This document shows positions 34,462 through 42,294 of a stretch of DNA of 64,000 nucleotides, one piece after another. The notes under the pieces were generated by a model. It was not told the origin of the DNA. It searched no databases and saw nothing but the letters and a program-made list of their open reading frames with translations. Numbering within the stretch: the first letter of the stretch is position 1; every line of letters begins with the position of its first letter. The position numbers and the translations under genes were made by a program. Source of the stretch: Paludibaculum fermentans (GTDB lineage Bacteria > Acidobacteriota > Terriglobia > Bryobacterales > Bryobacteraceae); NCBI RefSeq assembly GCF_015277775.1, contig NZ_CP063849.1, positions 7,579,501-7,643,500 on the forward strand, read 5' to 3'.

Positions 34462-35304
34462 TCAGTAGATCGGGATTCTTGCACCTTGGGTGACGTTGGC
34501 CGTCAGGCGGCCTACGCCGTCGATGCGCGATTCGACGACATCTCCGGCCTTGATGCGGGCGCCCTTGGGGCAACCGGTGGAGATCAGGTCTCCGGGCTCC
34601 AGTGTGAAGAAGTCGCTGTGGAAGCGGACGAGTTCGTAGGGCAGGTGCCGCATGTGGTGGACGAAATCGCGGGAGCAGATGCCGCCGTTGTGGCCGGTGA
34701 TCACTTCGAGGGCCGCGACGTCGGGGACTTCATCGGCCGTGACGATGACGGGTCCGAAGCTGAAGAAGGTATCGATGGACTTGGAGCGGGTGAGGTAGCG
34801 GGTGTTCTTCGCCAGGACATCGAGGGCGGTGAGGTCGAGCGTGGTGGTGTAGCCGAAGATGACCTCGGGCACGTGTGCGGCCGGGACGAAGCGGCAGCGG
34901 CGGCCGATCACCACCCCGAGTTCGCCTTCGGCGTCGACATCGTTGGAGACTTCGGCCGGGGGCAGGACGATGTCGCCTCCGGGAGGGAAGAGGCACGAGG
35001 CGGGCTTCATGAAGCTGCCGGGCTCTTCGGGCTGGACGGCGTTGATGTCCTCGGCGTGGCTCTTGTAGTTGAGGCCGATGCACCAGATCTTGGGCGGGGT
35101 GAAGGGTAACTGTGGCGTGATGCCGGAGAGCGGTTCGCCTTCGATGCCGCGCAGGTCGTGGAGGGCGCTGAGGTCGCCGGACTGGATCAGGCTGAGCAGG
35201 TCAGCGGGCAGGGCCGCGCCGCGCTTCGCGTTGATCTCTTTGAAGAGGACGGCGGCGCCGTCGTGGAGCACGGCCGGACCGTGCTGGGTGTTCATCAGTT
35301 TCAT
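34462..35304 (-). CDS. Fumarylacetoacetate hydrolase (FAH) family protein
   Basis: 280 residues. FAH-fold motifs: 'IWCIGLNYKSHAEDI' (about residue 74), the metal ligands in 'DVDAEGELGVVIGR' (about 123) and 'LEPGDLISTGCPKGA' near the end. Family members hydrolyse or decarboxylate beta-diketo acids such as acylpyruvates or 2-hydroxyhepta-2,4-dienedioate. Its start overlaps the stop of the homoserine dehydrogenase gene by 4 nt, so the two are coupled. Confidence 0.88.
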   Translation of the reverse strand: MKLMNTQHGPAVLHDGAAVLFKEINAKRGAALPADLLSLIQSGDLSALHDLRGIEGEPLSGITPQLPFTPPKIWCIGLNYKSHAEDINAVQPEEPGSFMKPASCLFPPGGDIVLPPAEVSNDVDAEGELGVVIGRRCRFVPAAHVPEVIFGYTTTLDLTALDVLAKNTRYLTRSKSIDTFFSFGPVIVTADEVPDVAALEVITGHNGGICSRDFVHHMRHLPYELVRFHSDFFTLEPGDLISTGCPKGARIKAGDVVESRIDGVGRLTANVTQGARIPIY

Positions 35305-36263
35305 AAGCTTCTCGCGATGTCGACGAGGTCGGAAAACAGGCCGTAGGCGGTTTGATCGAGGCCGGGCTTGAGGGTGAAGACACCGAGCTTGCCCATGAGA
35401 TCGGTTTCGAGCACCAGAAGGTTGGAGGTGCCGCGCATGGAGGCGAGGATGTCGTCCTTGTCGAGGACTTCGGCGCGGACGCGGAGTTTGACGGCTCCGG
35501 CGGCGCGTTTGGCGCGGGCGACGAGGGCGACGGTCTTGCCGGTGGCCTGGATCTCGGCGAGCTTCTCGGGCGTGAGTTTGCCGATGCCGCGGCGGTCGAC
35601 CTGTTGGGGGGTGACGCGGGCGTCCATGATGACGTTGGCGAGGGCGGCGGCTTTGCAGGCGGAGTCCCAGCCATCGATGTCGAAGACGGGATCGGCTTCG
35701 GCGATGCCCAGGGTGCGGGCCTCGGCGATGCCTTCGTCGAGTGTGAGGCCGCGGCTCATGGCGGCGAGGATCACTTTGGTGGTGGAGTTGAAGACTCCGG
35801 CGAAGCCTTCGATTTTGACCCCGGGCAGGTTGTTGCGGACGAGGTTGTAGACGGGGGTGCCGTCCATGGTGGTGGCCTCGTAGCGGAACTCGAGTCCGGC
35901 GCGGCGGGCCTCCTCGTGGAGGGCGGCGGAGGCGAAGGCGACGGGTCCTTTGTTGGCGGTGATCACGTGCATGCCGCGCTGCAAGGCGGTGCGGATGTGG
36001 GTGATGGCGGGCTCGCCGGATTCCGGGTTCAGCGGGGTGAGCTCAAGGGCGATTTCGGCGCGGGCGTTGGCGAGGAATTCGTCGACGGTGGGGGCGGCGG
36101 GGCCGAAGGCGGGCTCGACGGGCAGACCCTTCAGATCGTAAGCCGAACCGTGGCGGGCGGTGTGGACCGCCACGATTCGGAAGGGATAGGCGGAACGTTT
36201 CTGTTCGAGGAGGCGCGCAAAGGCGCGCCCCACATTGCCATAACCGATGATTGCGACTCTCAA
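35301..36263 (-). CDS. hom: Homoserine dehydrogenase (short form, no ACT domain)
   Basis: 320 residues. The N-terminal NAD(P) site 'RVAIIGYGNVGRAFARLLEQ' is followed by the catalytic domain with 'HVITANKGPVAF' (about residue 104) and 'GWDSACKAAALANVIMDARV' (about 202). It reduces aspartate semialdehyde to homoserine, the branch point to threonine and methionine. It lacks the C-terminal ACT domain, so it is probably not inhibited by threonine through that route. Overlaps by 4 nt on both sides place it in one operon with the DUF4139 and FAH genes. Confidence 0.9.
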   Translation of the reverse strand: MRVAIIGYGNVGRAFARLLEQKRSAYPFRIVAVHTARHGSAYDLKGLPVEPAFGPAAPTVDEFLANARAEIALELTPLNPESGEPAITHIRTALQRGMHVITANKGPVAFASAALHEEARRAGLEFRYEATTMDGTPVYNLVRNNLPGVKIEGFAGVFNSTTKVILAAMSRGLTLDEGIAEARTLGIAEADPVFDIDGWDSACKAAALANVIMDARVTPQQVDRRGIGKLTPEKLAEIQATGKTVALVARAKRAAGAVKLRVRAEVLDKDDILASMRGTSNLLVLETDLMGKLGVFTLKPGLDQTAYGLFSDLVDIARSL

Positions 36264-38257
36264 AACTCTAGCTTCTCAATGAGGGCGTTGAGTTCAGTGT
36301 CGAGGGTTGTGTGGCGTTTGCGCAACTCGCTCTGGCGGTCGCGGAGCTGGGCGAGGGTGGTGTCGAGCTTGGCGAGTTCGGCCGCATAGCGATTCACCTG
36401 GGCTTCCTGGCCGGCGATGCGGCTGAGGGAGTTGATGTTCTGGCGGATGCGCTCCTGGTCGCGGCTGATTTCCGCGGTCTGCGTGTCGATCTGGCGCAGT
36501 TCGTTGTCGGCGGAGGCGATGTCGGCCTTCTTGGCGGCAATGGCTTCGAGCTGTTTGCGGGCCGCGGCGGTGAGCTGCTTGTTCTGGATGTAATCGGCCA
36601 GGACGTCCGGCGTCAGCGAACTGACCATGATGGTCTGCTGGAGTTCGCGTTCCTGGACGACGGCGAGCTTGGCGTTGCCCTTGGCGGCGAGCTTGATGTT
36701 GAAGCGGTATTTGTTGGCGCTGGTCTCGTCGGCCTTGGGGCTGAGGAGCTTCTGGGTGGGATCGACGGGGTGCTCGATGACGAGGGTCTTTTCCTTGGCG
36801 TCTGCGTTGTCGATGGTGTAGGTCGTCGTGGTGACGATGGCGCTGTTGGTGATGAGGATGCCGCGGTTGGCTTTGAAGGAGCGGACGAGGTCGCTGGTGG
36901 TTTCAAAGTTGGTGGTGACGCGGGTGCCCTGGTCGACGGAGTAGCTGATGAGGCGCTTTTCGCCGGCCTTGAGGGTTTCCATCAGCGCTTCGCCGGAGTA
37001 GCCGCCGGCCTGGTAGACGGTGATGGGGCCGCCGTCGAGGGTCTTGCCGGTGATGTTGGTGATTTCGGCGGCGTTGCGCGGGTTGAGCTGCGAGCGGTCC
37101 GAGTAGACCAGGAGCTTGCGGGCGCCGATCTTCTGCTGGAGGAAGGGGAGGAGCATGGACTCGCCCTTCTTGGCGGTGACGGGCGTGGAGAAGCGGTATT
37201 CGAAGAGTTCTCCGGCCTCGCGGGCTTCGGTGTTGATGTTGAGCATGCCGGAGCCGGCCGAGAAGGACAGGGACTCGGGCGCGGGCGCGGGGGCCATGGC
37301 CATGGCGGGCGCGAAGGCTCGATTGGACTTGGCGGCGCGATCGGCTCGCATGCCGCCGACGGCGACTCCTTCCGCGCGGGCGTCCGCTTCCTTCTTCATG
37401 GCGCTCTCATAGAGGACGGGGGCGACGGGCTGGTCGTCGGGCAGGGAGACTTCGGGCCGGGTGAGGAACTTGGGTTCGTAGAGCCGGCTGATGAAGGAGA
37501 CAGGGCGTCCGCTGACGACGGTGAGGTCGACGTTCGTCCAGTCTTCGCCGGAGGCGTTGTCGACGATGGCCCAGCCTTCGAGGGTGGAGTCGCCGGTGTC
37601 GGCCAGGGCGAGGCGGTAGCTGGACTTCCAGACCGCGGCGGGGATGAGGTAGCGGGCGATGAGTTTGCCGCCGGCGGCGGTGTCGATGAAGACGGCGCGT
37701 TTGTCCTTGGAGCGGGACTGGGCGATGGCGGCCAGGGCGTCGACGAACTGCTGCTGGAGCTTGGCGTCGGTGAGTTTCAGGCCCTGGGCGGCTTCGAGAT
37801 CGATGAGGCGCATTTCGCCGGAGTCGGTGAGGATCGACAGTTCCTGGCGCTGGCCCTGCTGGGGCAGGGGCGCGAGGCGGCCGCTGATGATGACGCCCGT
37901 GAGGGCGACGCCACCGTACTTGAGCTCGATGTGGGCGCCGCGCCAGCGGTCGAGGAGCTGGACGAGGGGCATTTCCTCGCGGATCTGGATGCCTTGTCCG
38001 GCGAGTTTGCGTTGGAGCGGTTCGCTGAGTTCGTAGCGAATGCGCGAGACGCCGCCTTTGGCATCGACGACGAGCGACTTGAGGACGTCGTCCATCTCCG
38101 AGGCCTGGAAGTCGAGGCGGCCTGGTTCTCCTGCTTTTACCTCCCCCGCTCGCTCATAGTAAGCGACTCCGTTCTTGTAAAGGATGACCTTGGTCACCGG
38201 CAAATCGGCCGCCTGCATCAGGCTGGCTGAGAGTACTGCGGCGAGCGCTTGTTTCAT
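36260..38257 (-). CDS. Secreted DUF4139 domain-containing protein
   Basis: 665 residues with a signal peptide ('MKQALAAVLSASLMQAAD'). The N-terminal 'VTKVILYKNGVAYYERAGEV' and 'VLKSLVVDAKGGVSRIRYEL' are typical of this poorly known family of periplasmic or outer-surface proteins. The middle has 'LVVYSDRSQLNPRN'-like strands, and the last 100 residues form a coiled coil ('AEISRDQERIRQNINSLSRI', 'LRDRQSELRKRHTTLDTELN'). First gene of the operon with hom. Function unknown. Confidence 0.85.
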   Translation of the reverse strand: MKQALAAVLSASLMQAADLPVTKVILYKNGVAYYERAGEVKAGEPGRLDFQASEMDDVLKSLVVDAKGGVSRIRYELSEPLQRKLAGQGIQIREEMPLVQLLDRWRGAHIELKYGGVALTGVIISGRLAPLPQQGQRQELSILTDSGEMRLIDLEAAQGLKLTDAKLQQQFVDALAAIAQSRSKDKRAVFIDTAAGGKLIARYLIPAAVWKSSYRLALADTGDSTLEGWAIVDNASGEDWTNVDLTVVSGRPVSFISRLYEPKFLTRPEVSLPDDQPVAPVLYESAMKKEADARAEGVAVGGMRADRAAKSNRAFAPAMAMAPAPAPESLSFSAGSGMLNINTEAREAGELFEYRFSTPVTAKKGESMLLPFLQQKIGARKLLVYSDRSQLNPRNAAEITNITGKTLDGGPITVYQAGGYSGEALMETLKAGEKRLISYSVDQGTRVTTNFETTSDLVRSFKANRGILITNSAIVTTTTYTIDNADAKEKTLVIEHPVDPTQKLLSPKADETSANKYRFNIKLAAKGNAKLAVVQERELQQTIMVSSLTPDVLADYIQNKQLTAAARKQLEAIAAKKADIASADNELRQIDTQTAEISRDQERIRQNINSLSRIAGQEAQVNRYAAELAKLDTTLAQLRDRQSELRKRHTTLDTELNALIEKLEF

Positions 38258-38299
38258 GACGCCTCCCCTATCTAGATGGTATGTTCAGAGGGCGCACTC

Positions 38300-38695
38300 A
38301 TGGCGAACCTCTCGCTACTCCTGGTGGACGACGAACTTCCGCTGCTGAACCTGCTCCGCAAGTATCTGGAGCGGCAGGGCTATACGGTCGACGTATGTGA
38401 AACCGGCCAGGCTGCTATCGATAAATGCCGCCAGTCCCCGTGTCCCTTTCAAATAATCGTGCTCGATTTGAAGCTGCCGGACATGACGGGTGAGGCTGTG
38501 ATGGAAGTGGTGCTGCGGGAGTCGGCCTCCGTACGGATTCTGATTTCCAGCGGGTCGCCCTTCAGCAACGAAATTCTGGATCCGGCGTTGCGGCCGCGTG
38601 TGGGCTCGCTGTTGAAGCCGTTTGTGCCCAGGCAGTTGCTGGCGGCGATTGCCGAGTTGGTGCAGGTGGCCAAGGCGGCGGGGCACAGCGGGTAG
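38300..38695 (+). CDS. Single-domain response regulator (receiver only)
   Basis: 131 residues of CheY-like receiver fold. 'LLLVDDELPLLNLL' gives the acidic pair, 'IIVLDLKLPDMTG' the phospho-accepting Asp (about residue 54), and 'GSLLKPFVPRQLL' the conserved Lys. No output domain follows, so it acts by protein contact. The ATG at 38300 is preferred over 38276, which would add residues before the first strand. No histidine kinase is adjacent. Confidence 0.88.
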   Translation: MANLSLLLVDDELPLLNLLRKYLERQGYTVDVCETGQAAIDKCRQSPCPFQIIVLDLKLPDMTGEAVMEVVLRESASVRILISSGSPFSNEILDPALRPRVGSLLKPFVPRQLLAAIAELVQVAKAAGHSG

Positions 38696-38735
38696 GTGGG
38701 CTGCCTCCTCCTCGCTGGAACAGGGAGGGAGGACT

Positions 38736-39161
38736 TCATTGATACAGGCGATGTTCGGGGTCAACCCAGACCACAAAGAACGTCTGGTCGATGAAGAAGC
38801 CATGGACACGCCCATGCTCATTGCTGGATACCTCGAATTGCCAGGCCGGCAAGCTTCGTAGCTGGTCGTTGAGGCAGCGGAAACCGCCTGGTTCTGTGGT
38901 CGCGTTCCAATCCAGCGAATGGCAGCGAAGGGACTTGGATTTGTTGTGCTTCAGTTCGCTCACCTTGAAACCGTGCAGGGCCTTGAGCCGCTCCAGCAGC
39001 TTCGATAGGTAGCCCTCCCTGCACCGGTCCAACGTAAATTTGGGATTGGTGGCCAGGTCCAGATGCTTGAAGGAGAACACAAGGGAATCGTCAAACTGCT
39101 TGACTTCCGGTTGCGGAATCTTCCCGTGTGACTTGGGGATCCCCGGCCTGATTTTACCCAT
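38736..39161 (-). CDS. Putative toxin of a Panacea (SocA-like) toxin-antitoxin pair
   Basis: 141-residue soluble protein. Visible blocks are 'SLVFSFKHLDLATNPKFTLD', 'GYLSKLLERLKALHGFKVSE', 'SLRCHSLDWNATTEPGGFRC' and the C-terminal 'EVSSNEHGRVHGFFIDQTFF' with 'VWVDPEHRLY'. The ATG overlaps the last 8 nt of the Panacea-domain gene, which implies coupling. Proteins of this type occur beside Panacea (DUF4065) proteins; that domain is known to neutralise many unrelated toxins. The toxin role is therefore inferred from context, and the target is not known. The conserved HGR-FF-D-H pattern may be a catalytic or binding site. Confidence 0.6.
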   Translation of the reverse strand: MGKIRPGIPKSHGKIPQPEVKQFDDSLVFSFKHLDLATNPKFTLDRCREGYLSKLLERLKALHGFKVSELKHNKSKSLRCHSLDWNATTEPGGFRCLNDQLRSLPAWQFEVSSNEHGRVHGFFIDQTFFVVWVDPEHRLYQ

Positions 39162-39633
39162 TCATCCGCGAACGGTAAAACGCCTTCATGTCTTCATGCG
39201 AGATCACAGCGTTGGACGGCTCGTCGGCCGGGATTCCAGCCCGAGCGTTTCTCCATGGGGCTTCTTCGTGGGTCAAAAGCTCAAGACCATACGCGGTCAT
39301 GGTTCCGTAGGTCCCCATTACCTCTTCCAAGTGCTCATTCGTTCTCTGGTCCAGCGCTGGAATGGCAGGAGTGTCCTCAATCGGCTTCCATGCCCAATCC
39401 TTGTAGTGCTGATATACCGACGGCACAACTGGTCCGTGCACCCAGGCTTGAATCGGATCCCTGAAAAGAGGCTCGTCATGGATCGCCAGGTGCCAGGCCT
39501 GAGCGTAGTACAGGAGTTTCTGAAGCTTCAGATTTGACACAGGATCGCCGTGCTGGTGCGAGAATGCAACGACAAAATCAGCAGCGGCCTGGGCTGTAAT
39601 CACGCGGCTCCTTTCTTCAATTGCCATGCTCAT
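39154..39633 (-). CDS. Panacea-domain (DUF4065, SocA-like) antitoxin
   Basis: About 159 residues. The Panacea core is clear: 'AADFVVAFSHQHGDPVSNLK', 'LQKLLYYAQAWHLAIHDEPL', 'FRDPIQAWVHGPVVPSVYQH', and the C-terminal 'ISHEDMKAFYRSR'. In Caulobacter SocA is a ClpXP adaptor-like antitoxin to SocB, and PanA proteins neutralise diverse toxins. The ATG at 39633 is chosen from two close ATGs (39633, 39627). It is the upstream gene of the pair. Confidence 0.8.
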   Translation of the reverse strand: MSMAIEERSRVITAQAAADFVVAFSHQHGDPVSNLKLQKLLYYAQAWHLAIHDEPLFRDPIQAWVHGPVVPSVYQHYKDWAWKPIEDTPAIPALDQRTNEHLEEVMGTYGTMTAYGLELLTHEEAPWRNARAGIPADEPSNAVISHEDMKAFYRSRMNG

Positions 39634-39778
39634 GCTACTGCAGCCGCCTAACGAGCGCAATCAGCCACTTTGCCTATCCATACTGGCCACAAGGGGGATC
39701 TCCCGGGCAATAGGCTGCGGACAACTGGAGGCCTTCCGGCCAATAATAGTTCCGAATTGCCAGTGGCTTCGGCTTTGC

Positions 39779-40342
39779 TCAGTCCAGCATCAGCATCAGT
39801 TTATCGACGAAGTTCTCCTCGTCTTCGGACCAAAGGATGCGGCGGTCGATGATCAGCTCGTTTTCGATGTCCTGGGCCAGGTGCAACATGCTGCGGATGT
39901 TGGACTGCACCGGACGAAGCTGGTCGCTTTGCGGCTGGGGCAGGTAGAGCTGCTCGGGTCCAAAGTCGACCCTCGCGTGTTCGCCCCGGCCGCTGTCAAA
40001 CTCCGGGCCGTAGATCTCGATCGTGACGGGGGAGGGCTTCAGTTCCCAATCTCCATCCCATTGATAGAGTTCCCAGCGGGTTTCAATCTGCAGGGCACAA
40101 TCGTCGTGGAGAAAGTCCTGGGCCCGGGTGGCCAGGCCTTGCGGGTCGAGTTCGCCTTCGATGTATTCTTCCCAGAGCGGCGGCTCGCGGAAGCTGAGGG
40201 CGCAGACACGAAAGATGCCGCCTGGGGCCAGGCGGGAGACCGGCAGAACCCCCAACGCCTTCTTCATGTACAGAGGAAGGGCCAAGGTGGAATAGTTCTT
40301 CAGCCAGAGAGAGAGGTAGAGGGGATCACCCATTACCTCCAT
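39779..40342 (-). CDS. Hypothetical protein, 187 residues
   Basis: Soluble protein with no motif of known function. It begins 'MEVMGDPLYLSLWLKNYSTL' and contains many acidic residues and Trp/Tyr ('DDCALQIETRWELYQWDGDW'). A second ATG at 40333 is possible. It lies 19 nt downstream of the ABC-F gene on the same strand and may be cotranscribed. It looks like a conserved acidobacterial protein, but I cannot name it. Confidence 0.65.
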   Translation of the reverse strand: MEVMGDPLYLSLWLKNYSTLALPLYMKKALGVLPVSRLAPGGIFRVCALSFREPPLWEEYIEGELDPQGLATRAQDFLHDDCALQIETRWELYQWDGDWELKPSPVTIEIYGPEFDSGRGEHARVDFGPEQLYLPQPQSDQLRPVQSNIRSMLHLAQDIENELIIDRRILWSEDEENFVDKLMLMLD

Positions 40343-40361
40343 TGTAAAGCGGCGGGGCGGA

Positions 40362-42275
40362 TTAGCGAACTTCCTCGATCTCCAGGGAGATCGCTTCCCA
40401 TTCGGCCAGGACCGCGTCGAGTTGCTTGCGGCGCTGGTCGAGGAGTTCCATCTGGCGGCGGGTCTCCTCGGCGTTGACGAAATCCTGGAGGGCCTGTTCG
40501 AGCTGGCCGATTTCGGCTTCCAGCTCCATCGATTTTGCTTCCAGCTTTGCGGCCTTGTCTTCCAACTGCTTCACTTTCAGCGGGTTGAGGCGTTGCTTTC
40601 GCGCCTCTGGCTTGGGGGCGGAAGGATCCTCGACGACTGCCGCGGCGACTGGAGCCGAGACGACGGGGGAGCCGCCGGCTTTGCGGTATTGGTAGTCCTC
40701 GTAGTTGCCGGGGAAGACTTCCACTTCGCCGTTGGCGATCTCATAGACCTTGGTGGCGAGCTTGTCGATGAAGTAGCGGTCGTGCGAGACGAAGACCACG
40801 GTGCCGGTGAAGGCCTGGAGGGACTCGAGCAGGACGTCCTTGGCGCGCAGGTCCAGGTGGTTGGTGGGTTCGTCGAGCAGCAGGAAGTTGGACGGGTTCA
40901 ACAGCATGCGGGCCAGGGCGTAGCGGTTGCGTTCGCCGCCGCTGAGGACGCCGATCTGCTTGAAGACGTCGTCTTCGCTGAAGAGGAAGCAGCCGAGGAG
41001 GCTGCGGAGCTCGGTGACGGTCTTGCCGTTGGCGACGCTCATCAGGTCGTCGAGGAGGCGCGAGTCGGTATCGAGTTCCTTGTACTGATCCTGGGCGAAG
41101 TAGTCGGGCTGGACGTTGTGGCCGATCTTGTAGTCGCCGCGGGTGAGGGATTCGGTGCCGGCCAGGAGCTTGATGAGGGTCGACTTGCCGGCGCCGTTGA
41201 CGCCGACGAGGGCGACACGCTCGCCCCGCTCGATGGCGAAGTTCACTTTGTCGAGGATGACGCGGTCGCCGTAGGCTTTGGAGACGTTGGTGAACTCGGC
41301 GACGACACGGCCGGAGGCCTTAGGCTGCGGGAAGGAGAAGTGGATGGCCTTCTCCTCGGGCGGGATCTCGATGCGCTCGATCTTCTCGAGTTCCTTGATG
41401 CGGGACTGGACCTGCTTGGCCTTGGTGGCCTGGTAGCGGAAGCGGTTGATGAAGGCTTCGAGCTGCTCGATGCGCTCCTGCTGATTGCGGTAGGCGGCTT
41501 CGAGGAGGGTCAGGCGCTCGGTTTTCTGGGAGAGGTAGCGCTCATAGCCGCCGGTGTAGAAGTGGAGGTTCTTGTTCCAGAGTTCGACGATTTTGGAGAC
41601 GGCGACATCGAGGAAATAGCGGTCGTGGGAGATGAGGACGAAGGCGTTGGGGTAGTTGCCGAGGTACTCTTCGAGCCAGTTGCGTGCTTCGAGGTCGAGG
41701 TGGTTGGTGGGTTCGTCGAGCAGGAGCAGGTCGGGCTGTTCGAGCAGGAGCTTGGCGAGCGCGATGCGCATCTGCCAGCCGCCGGAGAAGTATTCGGTGC
41801 GCTTGGTCCACTCTTCCTTGGGGAAGCCGAGGCCGCTGAGGACGCTGCCGACCTTGGCTTCGAGGGCGTAGCCGTCGCGATTGCGGAACTGGGAGTCGAG
41901 GTGGCCGAAGCGGTCGGTGGTGATGGCGTACTCTTCGCTCGTAGGGTCGAGCTCGCTCATGGCGTGGGCGAGCTGTTCCATCTCGCGTTCCATGTCGCGG
42001 ATGTGGTCGAAGACGGAGAGGCACTCCTCGAAGACGGTGCGGCCGGAGAGGCTGAGGCCATCCTGGGGCAGGTAGCCGGCGGTGATGCCTTTCTGGGTGG
42101 TGACGTCGCCGGAGTCGATGGTTTCGAAGCCGGCGAGGATCTTCATGACGGTGGACTTGCCGGTGCCGTTGGCGCCGACGAGGCCGACGCGGTCCTGCGG
42201 GGTGATGAGCCAGTTCACCCCTTCGAAGAGGAGCTTCGGACCGAAGCGTTTACTGGCGTTTACGAGCGAAATCAT
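40362..42275 (-). CDS. ABC-F family ATPase (Uup/EttA/YheS type)
   Basis: 637-residue soluble protein with two ABC domains: Walker A GLVGANGTGKST and ALVGVNGAGKST, signatures 'FSGGWQMRIALAK' and 'LSGGERNRYALAR', and both Walker B sites reading 'LLLLDEPTNHLD'. The interdomain linker (about residues 235-300) is charged and helical. A C-terminal coiled coil (about 560-637) as in Uup is present. ABC-F proteins act on the ribosome. No membrane domain exists, so it is not a transporter. It cannot be placed among the subgroups by eye. Confidence 0.92.
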   Translation of the reverse strand: MISLVNASKRFGPKLLFEGVNWLITPQDRVGLVGANGTGKSTVMKILAGFETIDSGDVTTQKGITAGYLPQDGLSLSGRTVFEECLSVFDHIRDMEREMEQLAHAMSELDPTSEEYAITTDRFGHLDSQFRNRDGYALEAKVGSVLSGLGFPKEEWTKRTEYFSGGWQMRIALAKLLLEQPDLLLLDEPTNHLDLEARNWLEEYLGNYPNAFVLISHDRYFLDVAVSKIVELWNKNLHFYTGGYERYLSQKTERLTLLEAAYRNQQERIEQLEAFINRFRYQATKAKQVQSRIKELEKIERIEIPPEEKAIHFSFPQPKASGRVVAEFTNVSKAYGDRVILDKVNFAIERGERVALVGVNGAGKSTLIKLLAGTESLTRGDYKIGHNVQPDYFAQDQYKELDTDSRLLDDLMSVANGKTVTELRSLLGCFLFSEDDVFKQIGVLSGGERNRYALARMLLNPSNFLLLDEPTNHLDLRAKDVLLESLQAFTGTVVFVSHDRYFIDKLATKVYEIANGEVEVFPGNYEDYQYRKAGGSPVVSAPVAAAVVEDPSAPKPEARKQRLNPLKVKQLEDKAAKLEAKSMELEAEIGQLEQALQDFVNAEETRRQMELLDQRRKQLDAVLAEWEAISLEIEEVR

Positions 42276-42294
42276 TAATTCGGGAACTCTCTTG

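Noticed and set aside
36311-38230. 639-residue open frame on the plus strand, Gly/Val/Asp rich
   Set aside because: Exact antisense of the DUF4139 gene; low-complexity composition typical of shadow frames in high-G+C DNA.
40422-42278. 618-residue open frame on the plus strand
   Set aside because: Antisense of the ABC-F gene, which has both Walker sites and signatures on the minus strand.
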